Shown here: in pieces, positions 35,483 to 44,643 of the stretch
How positions within the stretch are numbered: the first letter of the stretch is position 1
Layout of the letters: every line of letters starts with the position of its first letter
From: Pedobacter mendelii
GTDB taxonomy: Bacteria > Bacteroidota > Bacteroidia > Sphingobacteriales > Sphingobacteriaceae
Length of the DNA stretch: 64,000 nucleotides
Direction: 5' to 3'
Assembly (NCBI RefSeq): GCF_014635725.1
Contig: NZ_BMDJ01000001.1
Location: 620,001-684,000, forward strand
Notes under the pieces: generated by a model
Databases searched by the model: none
The model's input: the letters and a program-made list of their open reading frames with translations, nothing else
What the model was told of the DNA's origin: nothing
Made by a program: the position numbers and the translations under genes

Positions 35483-36478
35483 ATGAGTGCAGTAGAAATA
35501 AATAAAGATACGTGGTTAAAGTGGTTCGAATCGATGTTGCTTATGCGCAAATTCGAAGAGAAAACAGGCCAGTTATACGGACAACAAAAAATTCGTGGCT
35601 TTTGTCATTTATACATTGGGCAAGAGGCTGTTGTTGCAGGTGCAATATCTGCAATGCAAAAAGGCGATTCTATGATTACTACTTATCGTGATCATGCTCA
35701 TGCTTTAGCTTTGGGTGTAAGTGCAGATAGCATAATGGCAGAGATGTATGGTAAGGCTACTGGTTGCTCTAAAGGAAAGGGTGGTTCGATGCACATGTTT
35801 AGCAAAGAACATAACTTTTATGGTGGCCATGCAATTGTTGGAGGTCAGATTCCATTGGGTGCTGGTGTTGCATTTGCAGAAAAATATAAAGGAACAGATA
35901 ATGTTAATATTTGCTATATGGGTGATGGTGCCGTTCGCCAGGGCGCATTAAACGAAACTTTTAACATGGCCATGCTTTGGAAATTGCCCGTAGTTTTTGT
36001 TTGCGAAAACAATGGTTACGCAATGGGAACATCGGTACAGCGTACTACAAACATGACTGATATTTATAAAATTGGTTTAGGATTTGATATGCCTTGCGGT
36101 CCGGTTGATGGTATGGATCCTGTTGCTGTACACAACGCAATGGACGAAGCTATTCAAAGAGCTCGCAAAGGTGAGGGACCAACTTTCTTAGAAATGAGAA
36201 CTTATCGTTATCGCGGTCACTCCATGTCAGATCCTGCAAAATATCGTACTAAAGAAGAATTAGAAGATTACAAAGCGAAAGATCCGGTTGAGCATGCCAG
36301 AGAAACTATCCTTAAAGAAAAGTATGCAGATCAAGCCTGGATTGAAGAAGTTGAAGCTAAAGTAAAAGCAACTGTAGATCAGGCTGTAAAATTCGCTGAA
36401 GAATCTCCTTGGCCTGATGCTTCTGAATTATATAAAGATGTATACATGCAGAAGGATTATCCTTATGTAATGGATTAA
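35483..36478 (+). CDS. pdhA: pyruvate dehydrogenase E1 component, alpha subunit
   Basis: It decarboxylates pyruvate with thiamine diphosphate and passes the acetyl group to E2. The product is about 331 residues from the ATG at 35483 (MSAVEINKDTWLKW), the usual E1-alpha length. The ThDP motif GDGAVRQGALNETFNMA ends in the region VFVCENN; the loop YRYRGHSMSDPAKYR is the conserved regulatory loop of E1-alpha proteins. The E2 gene follows after 31 bp, making a two-gene operon. The partner E1-beta gene is not in the window. Confidence 0.95.
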   Translation: MSAVEINKDTWLKWFESMLLMRKFEEKTGQLYGQQKIRGFCHLYIGQEAVVAGAISAMQKGDSMITTYRDHAHALALGVSADSIMAEMYGKATGCSKGKGGSMHMFSKEHNFYGGHAIVGGQIPLGAGVAFAEKYKGTDNVNICYMGDGAVRQGALNETFNMAMLWKLPVVFVCENNGYAMGTSVQRTTNMTDIYKIGLGFDMPCGPVDGMDPVAVHNAMDEAIQRARKGEGPTFLEMRTYRYRGHSMSDPAKYRTKEELEDYKAKDPVEHARETILKEKYADQAWIEEVEAKVKATVDQAVKFAEESPWPDASELYKDVYMQKDYPYVMD

Positions 36479-36509
36479 TAAATTTAAGATTTTCAATTAA
36501 TAATATATA

Positions 36510-38228
36510 ATGGCTGAAGTAGTAAGAATGCCTAAAATGAGCGATACCATGACTGAAGGGGTATTAGCAAAATGGCATGTTAAAGTTGGCGATAAAGTAA
36601 AAAGTGGCGATGTGCTTGCTGAAGTAGAAACCGATAAGGCAACTATGGATCTTGAATCTTACGAGGAAGGTACTTTATTACATATTGGTGTTGAAGAAGG
36701 CAAAGGCGTTCCTATTGATGCAATTATAGCCGTAATTGGAAAAGAAGGAGAAGACTTCCAGGCAGCTATTGACGCTGCAGGCGGTGCTAATAAGGCAGAA
36801 GAAAAACCTGCTGAAAGTACAGAAGCTCCAAAAGCTGAAGGTGAACAACCAAAAGCTGAAAGCGAACAACCAAAGGATGAGACTCCTGCTCAAGGTGGTG
36901 GCTTAAGTGAAGAAGAATTAGCAGAAAAAGGCGTTACCGTTATTCGTATGCCTTTGTTAAGCGATACTATGACTGAAGGCGTTATTGCCGAATGGCATAA
37001 AAAAGTAGGCGACAAAGTTAAGGATGATGATGTTTTAGCTGATGTAGAAACCGATAAGGCAACTATGGAAGTTATGGGTTACGCAACCGGAACTTTATTA
37101 CACATTGGTGTAGAAAAAGGTGCTGCTGCTAAAGTTAATGGCATTATAGCTATTGTTGGTCCAGAAGGTACTGATGTTAGCGGAATTTTAGCTGGAGGAA
37201 CTCAAAGTTCGAAACCTAAAGCTGAAAGCGAAGCAGGAGCAGATTCTTCAAAAGAAGAAAAGCAAACTGCAAATGCTGATGCAAACTCATCTGTACCAGT
37301 TGCAGAAAGTTCTTCTGATAGCCGCGTTAAAGCATCGCCTTTAGCTAAAAAAATCGCAAAAGATAAAGGTATTGATTTGGCACAAGTTGCGGGTAGCGCA
37401 GAAGGTGGTCGAATCATTAAAAAAGATATTGAGAACTATAAACCAGCAGCTCCAAAAGTAGAAAGTGGAAATGCTAAAGCCGAAAGCGCTCCATTAACAG
37501 AGAAAGCTACTGCCGCAGCTCCAGCAATTCCTACTTATGTTGGTGAGGTTAAATTTACTGAGCAACCTGTTTCGCAAATGCGTAAAGTAATTGCAAAACG
37601 TTTGGCTGAAAGTTTATTTACTGCTCCACATTTCTATTTAACAATCAGTATCGATATGGATAATGCAATGGCTGCTCGTACAGCAATCAATGCAGTTGCT
37701 CCTGTTAAAGTTTCTTTCAACGATATCGTAATTAAAGCAGTTGCAGTTGCATTGAAAAAGCACCCGGCTGTTAATTCATCATGGGGAGGTGATAAAATCC
37801 GCTTCAATGAACATACAAATATTGGTGTTGCCATGGCTGTTGAAGATGGTTTGTTAGTTCCTGTGGTTCGCTTTGCTGATGGTAAATCTTTATCTCACAT
37901 TTCTGCTGAAGTAAAAGACTTCGGTGGTAAAGCGAAAGCTAAAAAATTACAACCAGCAGATTGGGAAGGCTCAACTTTTACCGTTTCTAACTTAGGTATG
38001 TTTGGTATTGATGAATTTACATCAATTATCAACTCTCCAGATGGTGCAATTTTATCAGTAGGTGCTATTCAGGCTGTGCCAGTTGTTAAAAATGGCGCTG
38101 TTGTTCCAGGTAATGTTATGAAATTAACGTTAGGTTGCGATCACCGTGTGGTTGATGGTGCAACAGGAGCTCAATTTTTACAAACTTTGAAAGGTTTATT
38201 AGAAGAGCCAATCAGGTTATTAGCGTAA
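36510..38228 (+). CDS. pdhC: dihydrolipoamide acetyltransferase (pyruvate dehydrogenase E2)
   Basis: The core of the pyruvate dehydrogenase complex. The 572 residues hold two N-terminal lipoyl domains, with lipoylated Lys in ETDKATMDLE and ETDKATMEVM, separated by an Ala/Glu/Pro/Lys linker. Next come the peripheral-subunit-binding domain (SPLAKKIAKDKGIDLAQVAG) and the catalytic domain, whose C terminus has the HRVVDGA active-site motif. Two lipoyl domains are common in Bacteroidota E2. Acetyl-CoA is the product. The gene ends at a terminator 43 bp downstream. Confidence 0.95.
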   Translation: MAEVVRMPKMSDTMTEGVLAKWHVKVGDKVKSGDVLAEVETDKATMDLESYEEGTLLHIGVEEGKGVPIDAIIAVIGKEGEDFQAAIDAAGGANKAEEKPAESTEAPKAEGEQPKAESEQPKDETPAQGGGLSEEELAEKGVTVIRMPLLSDTMTEGVIAEWHKKVGDKVKDDDVLADVETDKATMEVMGYATGTLLHIGVEKGAAAKVNGIIAIVGPEGTDVSGILAGGTQSSKPKAESEAGADSSKEEKQTANADANSSVPVAESSSDSRVKASPLAKKIAKDKGIDLAQVAGSAEGGRIIKKDIENYKPAAPKVESGNAKAESAPLTEKATAAAPAIPTYVGEVKFTEQPVSQMRKVIAKRLAESLFTAPHFYLTISIDMDNAMAARTAINAVAPVKVSFNDIVIKAVAVALKKHPAVNSSWGGDKIRFNEHTNIGVAMAVEDGLLVPVVRFADGKSLSHISAEVKDFGGKAKAKKLQPADWEGSTFTVSNLGMFGIDEFTSIINSPDGAILSVGAIQAVPVVKNGAVVPGNVMKLTLGCDHRVVDGATGAQFLQTLKGLLEEPIRLLA

Positions 38229-38270
38229 TAATTTCTCATCCTGAGTTTATCTAAGGATAATATTAATATT

Positions 38271-38303
38271 AAAGCCAATTCGTTTAAAAGGATTGGCTTT
38301 TTT
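38271..38303 (+). terminator. intrinsic terminator of the pyruvate dehydrogenase operon
   Basis: AAAGCCAAT pairs with ATTGGCTTT (12-nt loop) and runs into TTTTTT. Confidence 0.8.
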
Positions 38304-38421
38304 GATTAAACGGTTTTTGGTTCTGCGGAAAGCTTCTTGATTTGCAGGAGAAAAATTAAGATTCTGTTAGAAAATATCTCCCGCTGATTTCGCAGATCTA
38401 CGCTGATTTTACAGCTCATAA

Positions 38422-38545
38422 CTACAGACCATTAACTTTTCGGTAAATTGAGTTCTTGATATCAACGGTGTTAAAGTTAACGAGTAATCCCAATCTATAA
38501 TCTGCGAAAATCTCTTTGATCTGCGGGAGGTAAAAAAATCATCTG
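38422..38545 (-). pseudogene. C-terminal remnant of a GxxExxY (PDDEXK_3-like) protein
   Basis: On the minus strand a frame from about 38500 to the TAG at 38422 encodes YRLGLLVNFNTVDIKNSI plus a final RKVNGL, the characteristic C terminus of GxxExxY proteins. There is no upstream coding region for the rest of the protein, which is normally about 120-130 residues. The flanks hold inverted motifs related to CTGCGGGAG and CTCCCGC (38380 and 38521). I call it a decayed remnant; extent toward the 5' side is approximate. Confidence 0.6.
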
Positions 38546-38553
38546 ATTTTTAC

Positions 38554-38561
38554 TATTTTTG
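38554..38561 (+). promoter_or_regulatory. -7 element of the DUF885 gene
   Basis: TATTTTTG lies 23 bp upstream of the ATG at 38585. Confidence 0.55.
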
Positions 38562-38584
38562 ATTAGAACCCTAAACCAAATTCA

Positions 38585-40363
38585 ATGAAGAAGATAGTTC
38601 TTTTGGCTGTATGTGCAACTGCTATTATAGCCTGTAAGCAAAGCAATAAACCTGAAAATACAGAAGCAAATAAAAAATTTGCATCAATGTGCGAAACCTA
38701 CTATCAGGATGGATTAAAATTAAATCCCATTTCTGCAACTTTTATAGGAGATGAGCGCTACAACGATCTCCTGCCAAATGATGGGTCAGAAGCATTTATC
38801 AGAGAATATAGAAGCTTTAATGAGCGTTATCTGGATAGTTTGGGTAATTACGATAGAGAAAACCTTAATAAGAACGATAAACTATCTTTTGACTACCTGA
38901 AAGATCAGCTGGGTATGAATATCGAAGGGTTAAAATACCACTTCGAATATTTTCCTTTTAACCAGATGTTTGCTTTGCCGTTGATGTTTGGTCAATTAGG
39001 TTCAGGTACGGGCGCCCAGCCTTTTAAAACCATCAAAAATTACGAAGATTGGCTTAAGCGAGTTAATGCATTTTCCATTTGGGCCGATACAGCAATTGGC
39101 AATTTCAAAAAAGGAGCAGCTGCAGGTTTTGTACTTCCGAAAGCTTTGGTGGTAAAAATGATTCCTCAAATGCAAAGTATGGTTGTAGCAACACCAGAAC
39201 AAAGTTTATTTTATGGCCCTGTTAAGTCAATTCCGAACACTTTTTCTTCTGCCGAGAAACAAAAAATGACAGAAGAATATCGCAATGCGATAACAAATGT
39301 GATTATCCCAACTTACAAAAAACTGGGCGACTATTTAAAAAATGAATATTTACCTAAAGCGAGATCTACATCTGGTTATTCGGCTCTGCCGGGTGGTGCT
39401 GAGTGGTATGCTTACCTGGTACGACAACAAACAACCACAAACAAAACACCTGAAGAAGTGTATCAAACAGGTTTAAAAGAGGTTTCCCGTATTAAAGGCG
39501 AAATGGATAGCATTAAAAACCTAGTCGGATTTAAAGGTGATTTAAAAGCCTTTTTTGAATACATGAAAACGGATAAAAAGTTTATGCCTTATAAAAATCC
39601 ACAGGAGATTTTAGCTGCTTTTGAAAACATACACCAGCGTATGAAGCCGAACTTAAAAAAAATGTTTGAGAACGAGCCTAAAACTCCTTTTGAAATTCGC
39701 CAGACAGAAGCTTTCAGAGCGGCCTCTGCAAGTGCAGAATACAATCAGGGTTCGGCAGATGGTAAACGACCAGGTATTTTTTATGTGCCAATTTTGGATG
39801 CAAAAACTTTCAACACCACTTCGGGAATGGAGTCTCTTTTTCTGCATGAGGCAATTCCTGGACATCACTACCAAATTTCCTTAACACAGGAAAATACGCT
39901 GCTTCCTAATTTTCGCCGATTTGGTGGCCATAATGCTTATGTAGAAGGCTGGGCTTTATATTGTGAATCTTTGGGAAAAGAACTTGGATTGTATCAAGAC
40001 CCATATCAGCACATGGGTGCTTTGGGCGATGAAATGCACAGGGCTATTCGTTTGGTTGTTGATGTTGCTATTCATACCAAAAATATGAGCCGAGAAGATG
40101 CGATAAAGTACATGACAGATAATGAAGCGATAAGTACTGAAGGTGCGACGGCAGAAATTGAACGTTATATGGGTATTCCTGCTCAGGCTTTAGGCTACAA
40201 AACAGGTGCAATGAAAATTAGAGAATTGAGAACTAAATACGAAAAAGAACTCGGTGCTAAATTTAAACTTTCTGCCTTTCATACAGAGGTTTTAAAAGAT
40301 GGTTCTTTGCCACTATCTGTATTTGAAGCTAAAATGGATGCATGGGCTGAGGAACAGAAATAA
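38585..40363 (+). CDS. DUF885-family lipoprotein, putative metallopeptidase
   Basis: A 592-residue protein starting with a signal and lipobox (AIIAC). The DUF885 core holds the zinc motif HEAIPGHHYQ, a HExxxGH variant in the family, and the later segment YVEGWALYCESLGKELG, which resembles the gluzincin Glu helix. Members act like carboxypeptidases of the M32-like type in the periplasm; the exact peptide substrate is unknown. The length is family-normal. Monocistronic. Confidence 0.88.
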   Translation: MKKIVLLAVCATAIIACKQSNKPENTEANKKFASMCETYYQDGLKLNPISATFIGDERYNDLLPNDGSEAFIREYRSFNERYLDSLGNYDRENLNKNDKLSFDYLKDQLGMNIEGLKYHFEYFPFNQMFALPLMFGQLGSGTGAQPFKTIKNYEDWLKRVNAFSIWADTAIGNFKKGAAAGFVLPKALVVKMIPQMQSMVVATPEQSLFYGPVKSIPNTFSSAEKQKMTEEYRNAITNVIIPTYKKLGDYLKNEYLPKARSTSGYSALPGGAEWYAYLVRQQTTTNKTPEEVYQTGLKEVSRIKGEMDSIKNLVGFKGDLKAFFEYMKTDKKFMPYKNPQEILAAFENIHQRMKPNLKKMFENEPKTPFEIRQTEAFRAASASAEYNQGSADGKRPGIFYVPILDAKTFNTTSGMESLFLHEAIPGHHYQISLTQENTLLPNFRRFGGHNAYVEGWALYCESLGKELGLYQDPYQHMGALGDEMHRAIRLVVDVAIHTKNMSREDAIKYMTDNEAISTEGATAEIERYMGIPAQALGYKTGAMKIRELRTKYEKELGAKFKLSAFHTEVLKDGSLPLSVFEAKMDAWAEEQK

Positions 40364-40441
40364 TCACAATTAGTTAGGGAATGATGATGTAAGCTATAAA
40401 AAGCACAAACTTTTATTTTAGTAGCAAATATGTTCATATTA

Positions 40442-41407
40442 TCATTCTAACAACCATTTATTAAGTTCATAATTTAGCATCTTCATAGAACAGGTGGATA
40501 CATCAGGAGAAATACCATTTGGGTATGTTTGCCCTTTTAAATCAGCCATAAATCCTGTTGTTAAAACTAAAACTTCTTTATTTCCAAAGTATATAGTTTC
40601 ATTTGATGTTGCAAATCCATGAGTTTGTAAACCGAATAATTTAACATTATTTAGAGACTTTAAAGCGAGAACTATTGCTTCACCAGCACTTTTTGTACGA
40701 TGATTTATTAATACTGCAATCTTTGCATTTTTGTTAATTATCTTATATTTAATTTTACCTACTCCCAGCCTTATATTCTGAGAATTATCACCAAGCCAAA
40801 TTTCATTATTATCTAAACGCCAAGTTAAATTTCGGTTTTCTTCTTTAAAAGAACCAAGTATTGAAGGTAATAAAAATGGAGTTGTTGCCACTAACATCGG
40901 CCACATATCCCCCCCAGAATTATATCTTAAATCAATTATCCAGCCTCTCAAATTATCTCTATCTTGTTTTCGAATAGAATTTACTATATCATTAATATAA
41001 TTGCTAGATAACGTATCCTTTCTATAAGATTCAGAAGTATTAGTATTAAAACCATCAACCCTAACATAACCTATATTTTCCAATAAATTCTTATTTAAAT
41101 TTCCAAACAGATGACATGTATCTATGGGTATATTTAAGGCATAGTTTCCTTTCAGAATCTTTTTGCCCTTCAGAAAAAATGTATGAGGATTATTATTTAA
41201 AGTTAGGGAAGTAATGATTGCTGAATCTTTTGATATTATTGCGCTTTTTAGCACCTCCCTTTCAAACATATCCCAGTCAATCTTGCGCTTATTAATGCTT
41301 TTTGTTTTGAATACATTAACCAGTTTTTGACCAAATTGGGAGTCAGATTCTTTACATGAAGAAAATAGGGTTAAACTTATTAAGGCAGATAGGATTGAGC
41401 GTTTCAT
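40442..41407 (-). CDS. S41-like peptidase family lipoprotein
   Basis: The protein is about 321 residues with a lipobox (LFSSC). The C-terminal half has the S41 hallmark RTKSAGEAIVLALKS, with the nucleophile Ser, followed by LFGLQTHGFATSNETI where many S41 proteins have a Lys-containing GKG. Here no Lys is present at that place, as in the IRBP/Tricorn-like subgroup, so the assignment is to the lysine-free branch. There is no PDZ domain. The first Met of two adjacent ATGs is less likely than the second. Confidence 0.72.
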   Translation of the reverse strand: MKRSILSALISLTLFSSCKESDSQFGQKLVNVFKTKSINKRKIDWDMFEREVLKSAIISKDSAIITSLTLNNNPHTFFLKGKKILKGNYALNIPIDTCHLFGNLNKNLLENIGYVRVDGFNTNTSESYRKDTLSSNYINDIVNSIRKQDRDNLRGWIIDLRYNSGGDMWPMLVATTPFLLPSILGSFKEENRNLTWRLDNNEIWLGDNSQNIRLGVGKIKYKIINKNAKIAVLINHRTKSAGEAIVLALKSLNNVKLFGLQTHGFATSNETIYFGNKEVLVLTTGFMADLKGQTYPNGISPDVSTCSMKMLNYELNKWLLE

Positions 41408-41571
41408 CATACAAAATAGGATATATTTATTGTAAAATAAACTTAAGATAGCATTTGTTGATGTAATTTAAAAACCTCATTCAACAATTATTTCTAAATT
41501 ATCTATTCAATACAATGAAAATTGTAAACCCTTTAAGCAATCTTTTGTTAGATAATAAAAAAACTTAAATC

Positions 41572-42123
41572 ATGGATAAAGAAAAATTAATTCAGGAAGC
41601 ATACTTGGTTTCGCATAAAATAGAAGAGAACGGAAATTTTCCCAACAATCCTTTTTATCCGTTAATGATTTACAAAGGTGCATTTTTAATTCATCCTGAT
41701 GATAAAATTGATATAATTAAAACTGTTTTTGCACAAAATGGATATGGCAATTTTTGGGTAGATGGAATTTTTGATTATCACCACTACCACAGCAATACAC
41801 ATGAAGTTATGGGCGTTTACTGCGGCAATGCAGATGTACAATTTGGGGGCGAACATGGTGTTTGTATCGAACTTGACAAAGGCGATGTTTTGGTAATTCC
41901 GGCCGGCGTTGCACATAAAAGGCTTAGAGCCAGCGATGACTTTACTGTTGTGGGTGCCTATCCAAAAGGGATTGGTTATAATATGAAGTATGGAGAAGCT
42001 GGCGAACGCCCTGAAACTGATGAAGATATTGCAAAAGTAGAAAAACCAGATAACGATCCGGTTTACGGCAAAAGCGGCCATTTATTTGAATGCTGGTACA
42101 ACCAGCAATGTAAAAATGTTTAA
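41572..42123 (+). CDS. cupin-fold protein, YjlB-like
   Basis: A 183-residue cytoplasmic protein. The beta-barrel metal-site motif appears as YHHYHSNTHEVMGVYCG, and the second cupin motif as GDVLVIPAGVAHKRL. A C-terminal tail of polar residues is also family-like. It resembles Bacillus YjlB-type cupins of unknown activity. A metal, probably Fe or Mn, should sit on the His residues. No operon partner is seen; the next gene starts 67 bp away in the same direction. Confidence 0.85.
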   Translation: MDKEKLIQEAYLVSHKIEENGNFPNNPFYPLMIYKGAFLIHPDDKIDIIKTVFAQNGYGNFWVDGIFDYHHYHSNTHEVMGVYCGNADVQFGGEHGVCIELDKGDVLVIPAGVAHKRLRASDDFTVVGAYPKGIGYNMKYGEAGERPETDEDIAKVEKPDNDPVYGKSGHLFECWYNQQCKNV

Positions 42124-42190
42124 AACTCTTTGGCTTTTACGCGTCAAAATTATTTAATTTTCGGGTTTTAAATCTAGTCTGCCCGAATAA

Positions 42191-43420
42191 ATGAATTTTA
42201 AATATATAATCTCTGCATTTGCCATCTCTTTAACCCTCTTAACAGCTTGTAATAACAAAAAATCAGAAGAAAAAAAAGCTGCTGATGCTAAAATCAGAAC
42301 TAAAGAAGATGATAAAGCCGACAGTTCACTGTTAGTTTATAATCCGGCAAAAGGAGATAAGTGGATAGCAGACTTCGTTGATAACCTGCATAAAAAATAC
42401 GGTTTCAATGGAAATATGCTTGTGGCAAAAGACGGCAAAATTTTGTATGAAAAAGCCATTGGCTGGGCAGATTACCTTCATCGCGACAGCCTTAAAATAA
42501 ATTCAGAATTTGAACTTGCTTCGATTACCAAAACCTTTACCGGAACAGCAATTATGCAGTTGGTTGAGGCTGGGAAACTTTCTTTAAATGATAATGTTAA
42601 AAAATTCTTCCCTAACTTCCCTTATGAAGGTATAACTGTAAAATTGTTGCTTACTCACCGTAGCGGTATGATGAATTATGTCTATTTCATTGATGATATC
42701 TGGAGGAAAGAAAAACGTCCGATGAAAAAAGGCGTAACTAATCAGGATGTGATGAATGTTATCGCCGAGAAAAAACCTAATCCGTATACGAAACCAGATA
42801 ACCGCTTTCATTACAATAATTCAAACTTTATGGTTTTGGGCGCAATTATAGAAAAAGTTACAGGTCAGCGTTATTCGCAATACATGATGGAACATGTTTT
42901 TAAACCCGCTGGATTAAAACATACCCACGTTTACAGCACTTCGGAGTATGAAAAAATACCTGTTGATGTTGTTGGTCACGACCGCTCATGGCGTTACTCC
43001 GTAGCTCAAAACTTTTTAGATGGACCTGTTGGTGATAAAGGAATTTATAGTACAGTACACGATTTAGTACTTTTTGATAAGTATTTGAAAAACGGTCGCT
43101 TACTAACCAAAAAGAGTTTAGATTCTGCTTACACCGGTCATAATAAACCGGTTAACGGACACTTTAATTATGGTTATGGATGGCGAATGTTCGATGGAGA
43201 AAAGATGGACAAAGTGGTTTACCACACGGGCTGGTGGCATGGTTTCCGCCACATTTATGTTCGTGATTTAGACAAAAATATTGTTATCATCTTTTTAGGA
43301 AACTTAACCAACGGGAGTTTAATGCATCTTGATGATTTGTACAAGCATTTTAATATGCCGATAATTCGCAAAGGTGCTTACAAAGGCAATGGCAGCTTAC
43401 CAGGAAGCGACGAAGATTAA
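42191..43420 (+). CDS. serine hydrolase, class C beta-lactamase-like lipoprotein
   Basis: A 409-residue protein with a signal and lipobox (LLTAC). The Ser-x-x-Lys motif is SITK in FELASITKTFTG (near residue 118). A Tyr-x-Asn-like motif is YNNSNF, and the third motif is HTG in VVYHTGWWHG. These residues make the active site of class C beta-lactamases and D-alanyl-D-alanine carboxypeptidase/esterase relatives. Physiological substrates are usually peptidoglycan or short esters. It is not an obvious resistance enzyme. It ends at a hairpin. Confidence 0.88.
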   Translation: MNFKYIISAFAISLTLLTACNNKKSEEKKAADAKIRTKEDDKADSSLLVYNPAKGDKWIADFVDNLHKKYGFNGNMLVAKDGKILYEKAIGWADYLHRDSLKINSEFELASITKTFTGTAIMQLVEAGKLSLNDNVKKFFPNFPYEGITVKLLLTHRSGMMNYVYFIDDIWRKEKRPMKKGVTNQDVMNVIAEKKPNPYTKPDNRFHYNNSNFMVLGAIIEKVTGQRYSQYMMEHVFKPAGLKHTHVYSTSEYEKIPVDVVGHDRSWRYSVAQNFLDGPVGDKGIYSTVHDLVLFDKYLKNGRLLTKKSLDSAYTGHNKPVNGHFNYGYGWRMFDGEKMDKVVYHTGWWHGFRHIYVRDLDKNIVIIFLGNLTNGSLMHLDDLYKHFNMPIIRKGAYKGNGSLPGSDED

Positions 43421-43431
43421 ATACATATTCT

Positions 43432-43463
43432 AAACCCTACAGCTTTAAAAACCTGTAGGGTTT
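43432..43463 (+). terminator. hairpin terminator after the serine hydrolase gene
   Basis: AAACCCTACAG pairs perfectly with CTGTAGGGTTT across a 10-nt loop, followed by AATTGTT. The T-run is partial. Confidence 0.65.
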
Positions 43464-43516
43464 AATTGTTATCTTCGATCCTAAAAAAATTACATTTAAA
43501 AGAAAACAAATAGCCT

Positions 43517-43524
43517 TAATTTCG
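43517..43524 (+). promoter_or_regulatory. -7 element before the YbaB gene
   Basis: TAATTTCG, a TAnnTTNG variant, lies 21 bp before the ATG at 43546. Confidence 0.4.
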
Positions 43525-43545
43525 TTTTATAATAAAAACAAAATT

Positions 43546-43848
43546 ATGTTCGATAAGTTATTTGCGGCTCAACAAAAAGCCGAAGAAATTAAAAAACGCC
43601 TGGATACAATTTCGGTATTTGGTGAGGTAGAAAATGGTGCTATCAAAATTACAGCAACTGCAAATAAAGTAATTGCAGCTGTAGCAATTGATGAGGAATT
43701 TTTAAAGAAAGCAGACAAAGAAGAGCTTGAAGAACTTTTGCTTACTGCAATAAACAAAGCTTTGGCTAATGCAGAAGAAGTAAGCTCAACTGAAATGCAA
43801 GCCTCTGCGAAAGATATGCTTGGTGGTTTAGGCGGCATGTTTGGGTAG
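43546..43848 (+). CDS. YbaB/EbfC-family nucleoid-associated protein
   Basis: A 100-residue DNA-binding protein. It has the helical N terminus (FDKLFAAQQKAEEIKKRLD), a central beta hairpin (EVENGAIKITATANKVIAAV), and a second helix ending in the Gly/Met-rich tail LGGLGGMFG, all typical of YbaB. YbaB dimers bind DNA and usually sit beside recR/dnaX; here the neighbours are a serine hydrolase and UPF0173 genes. A role in nucleoid organisation is likely from family knowledge. Confidence 0.92.
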   Translation: MFDKLFAAQQKAEEIKKRLDTISVFGEVENGAIKITATANKVIAAVAIDEEFLKKADKEELEELLLTAINKALANAEEVSSTEMQASAKDMLGGLGGMFG

Positions 43849-43912
43849 TAATATAAGAGCTTAAAGCAAGCATACGAAATATCTCTTTTTCACAAGTTAA
43901 AATCTCAATATT

Positions 43913-44590
43913 ATGAAATTTACATATTATGGTCAATCGTGCTTTTTATTAGAAGGTGCAGGTAAAAAACTTTTGTTCGACCCATTTATCACCCACAATC
44001 CATTAGCTAAAGACGTTGATGTTGCCGCAATTGAAGCTGATTATATCCTGGTAAGTCATGGCCACGGCGACCACGTTGCCGATTTGGCAATGCTTGCAAA
44101 ACAAACAGGCGCTACGGTTATTGCCATGCCCGAAGTTGTTACATGGGCGAAAAAACAAGGTATAGAAAAATTCCACGAAATGAATTTTGGCAAGTTTACA
44201 TTCGACTGGGGAACGGTTAGAATGGTTGTTGCTACACACTCTTCTAGCTTGCCAGATGGTGGCTATGGCGGTAATCCTGCTGGATTTGTTTTAGAAATTG
44301 ATGGTAAGCAAATTTACTTTGCTGGAGATACTGGCTTAACTATTGAAATGAAAGTTTTAGCAGATATTTATAATTTAGACTACGCAATTTTGCCAATTGG
44401 TGGGAATTATACTATGGATGTTGATGATGCTTTAATTGCTACAAAATATTTTGACTGCGATAAAGTGATTGGTGTTCATTACAATACTTTTCCGGTTATC
44501 GAAATTGACACAAAAGTAGCTCTAGATAAGTTTAGTAGAGAAAATAAAACTTTGTTATTGCCAGAAATTGGTGAGACAATAGATTTATAA
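43913..44590 (+). CDS. UPF0173 metal-dependent hydrolase
   Basis: A 225-residue metallo-beta-lactamase-fold enzyme without a signal peptide. The metal site HGHGDH is followed by the variant fingerprints LFDPFITHNPLA and AGDTGL. These match the UPF0173 group of cytosolic hydrolases, whose substrate is not established. It follows the YbaB gene by 64 bp on the same strand, so co-transcription is plausible. Confidence 0.9.
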   Translation: MKFTYYGQSCFLLEGAGKKLLFDPFITHNPLAKDVDVAAIEADYILVSHGHGDHVADLAMLAKQTGATVIAMPEVVTWAKKQGIEKFHEMNFGKFTFDWGTVRMVVATHSSSLPDGGYGGNPAGFVLEIDGKQIYFAGDTGLTIEMKVLADIYNLDYAILPIGGNYTMDVDDALIATKYFDCDKVIGVHYNTFPVIEIDTKVALDKFSRENKTLLLPEIGETIDL

Positions 44591-44593
44591 AAC

Positions 44594-44624
44594 AAAAAAA
44601 GCGTCTTGATTTCCATCAAGACGC
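44594..44624 (-). terminator. intrinsic terminator of the small basic protein gene
   Basis: GCGTCTTGAT pairs with ATCAAGACGC (4-nt loop); on the minus strand it runs into a T-run (44594-44600). It lies 19 bp downstream of the minus-strand gene. Confidence 0.85.
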
Positions 44625-44643
44625 TCAAATTAAAAACCTAAAA

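Noticed and set aside
41686-42081. 131-residue minus-strand frame opposite the cupin gene
   Set aside because: It overlaps the cupin on the other strand, and its product has no recognisable domain; the cupin motif series is complete.
42191-43420. Beta-lactam resistance gene
   Set aside because: The class C-like fold and motifs are present, but such lipoproteins are common housekeeping hydrolases in Bacteroidota and there is no resistance context.
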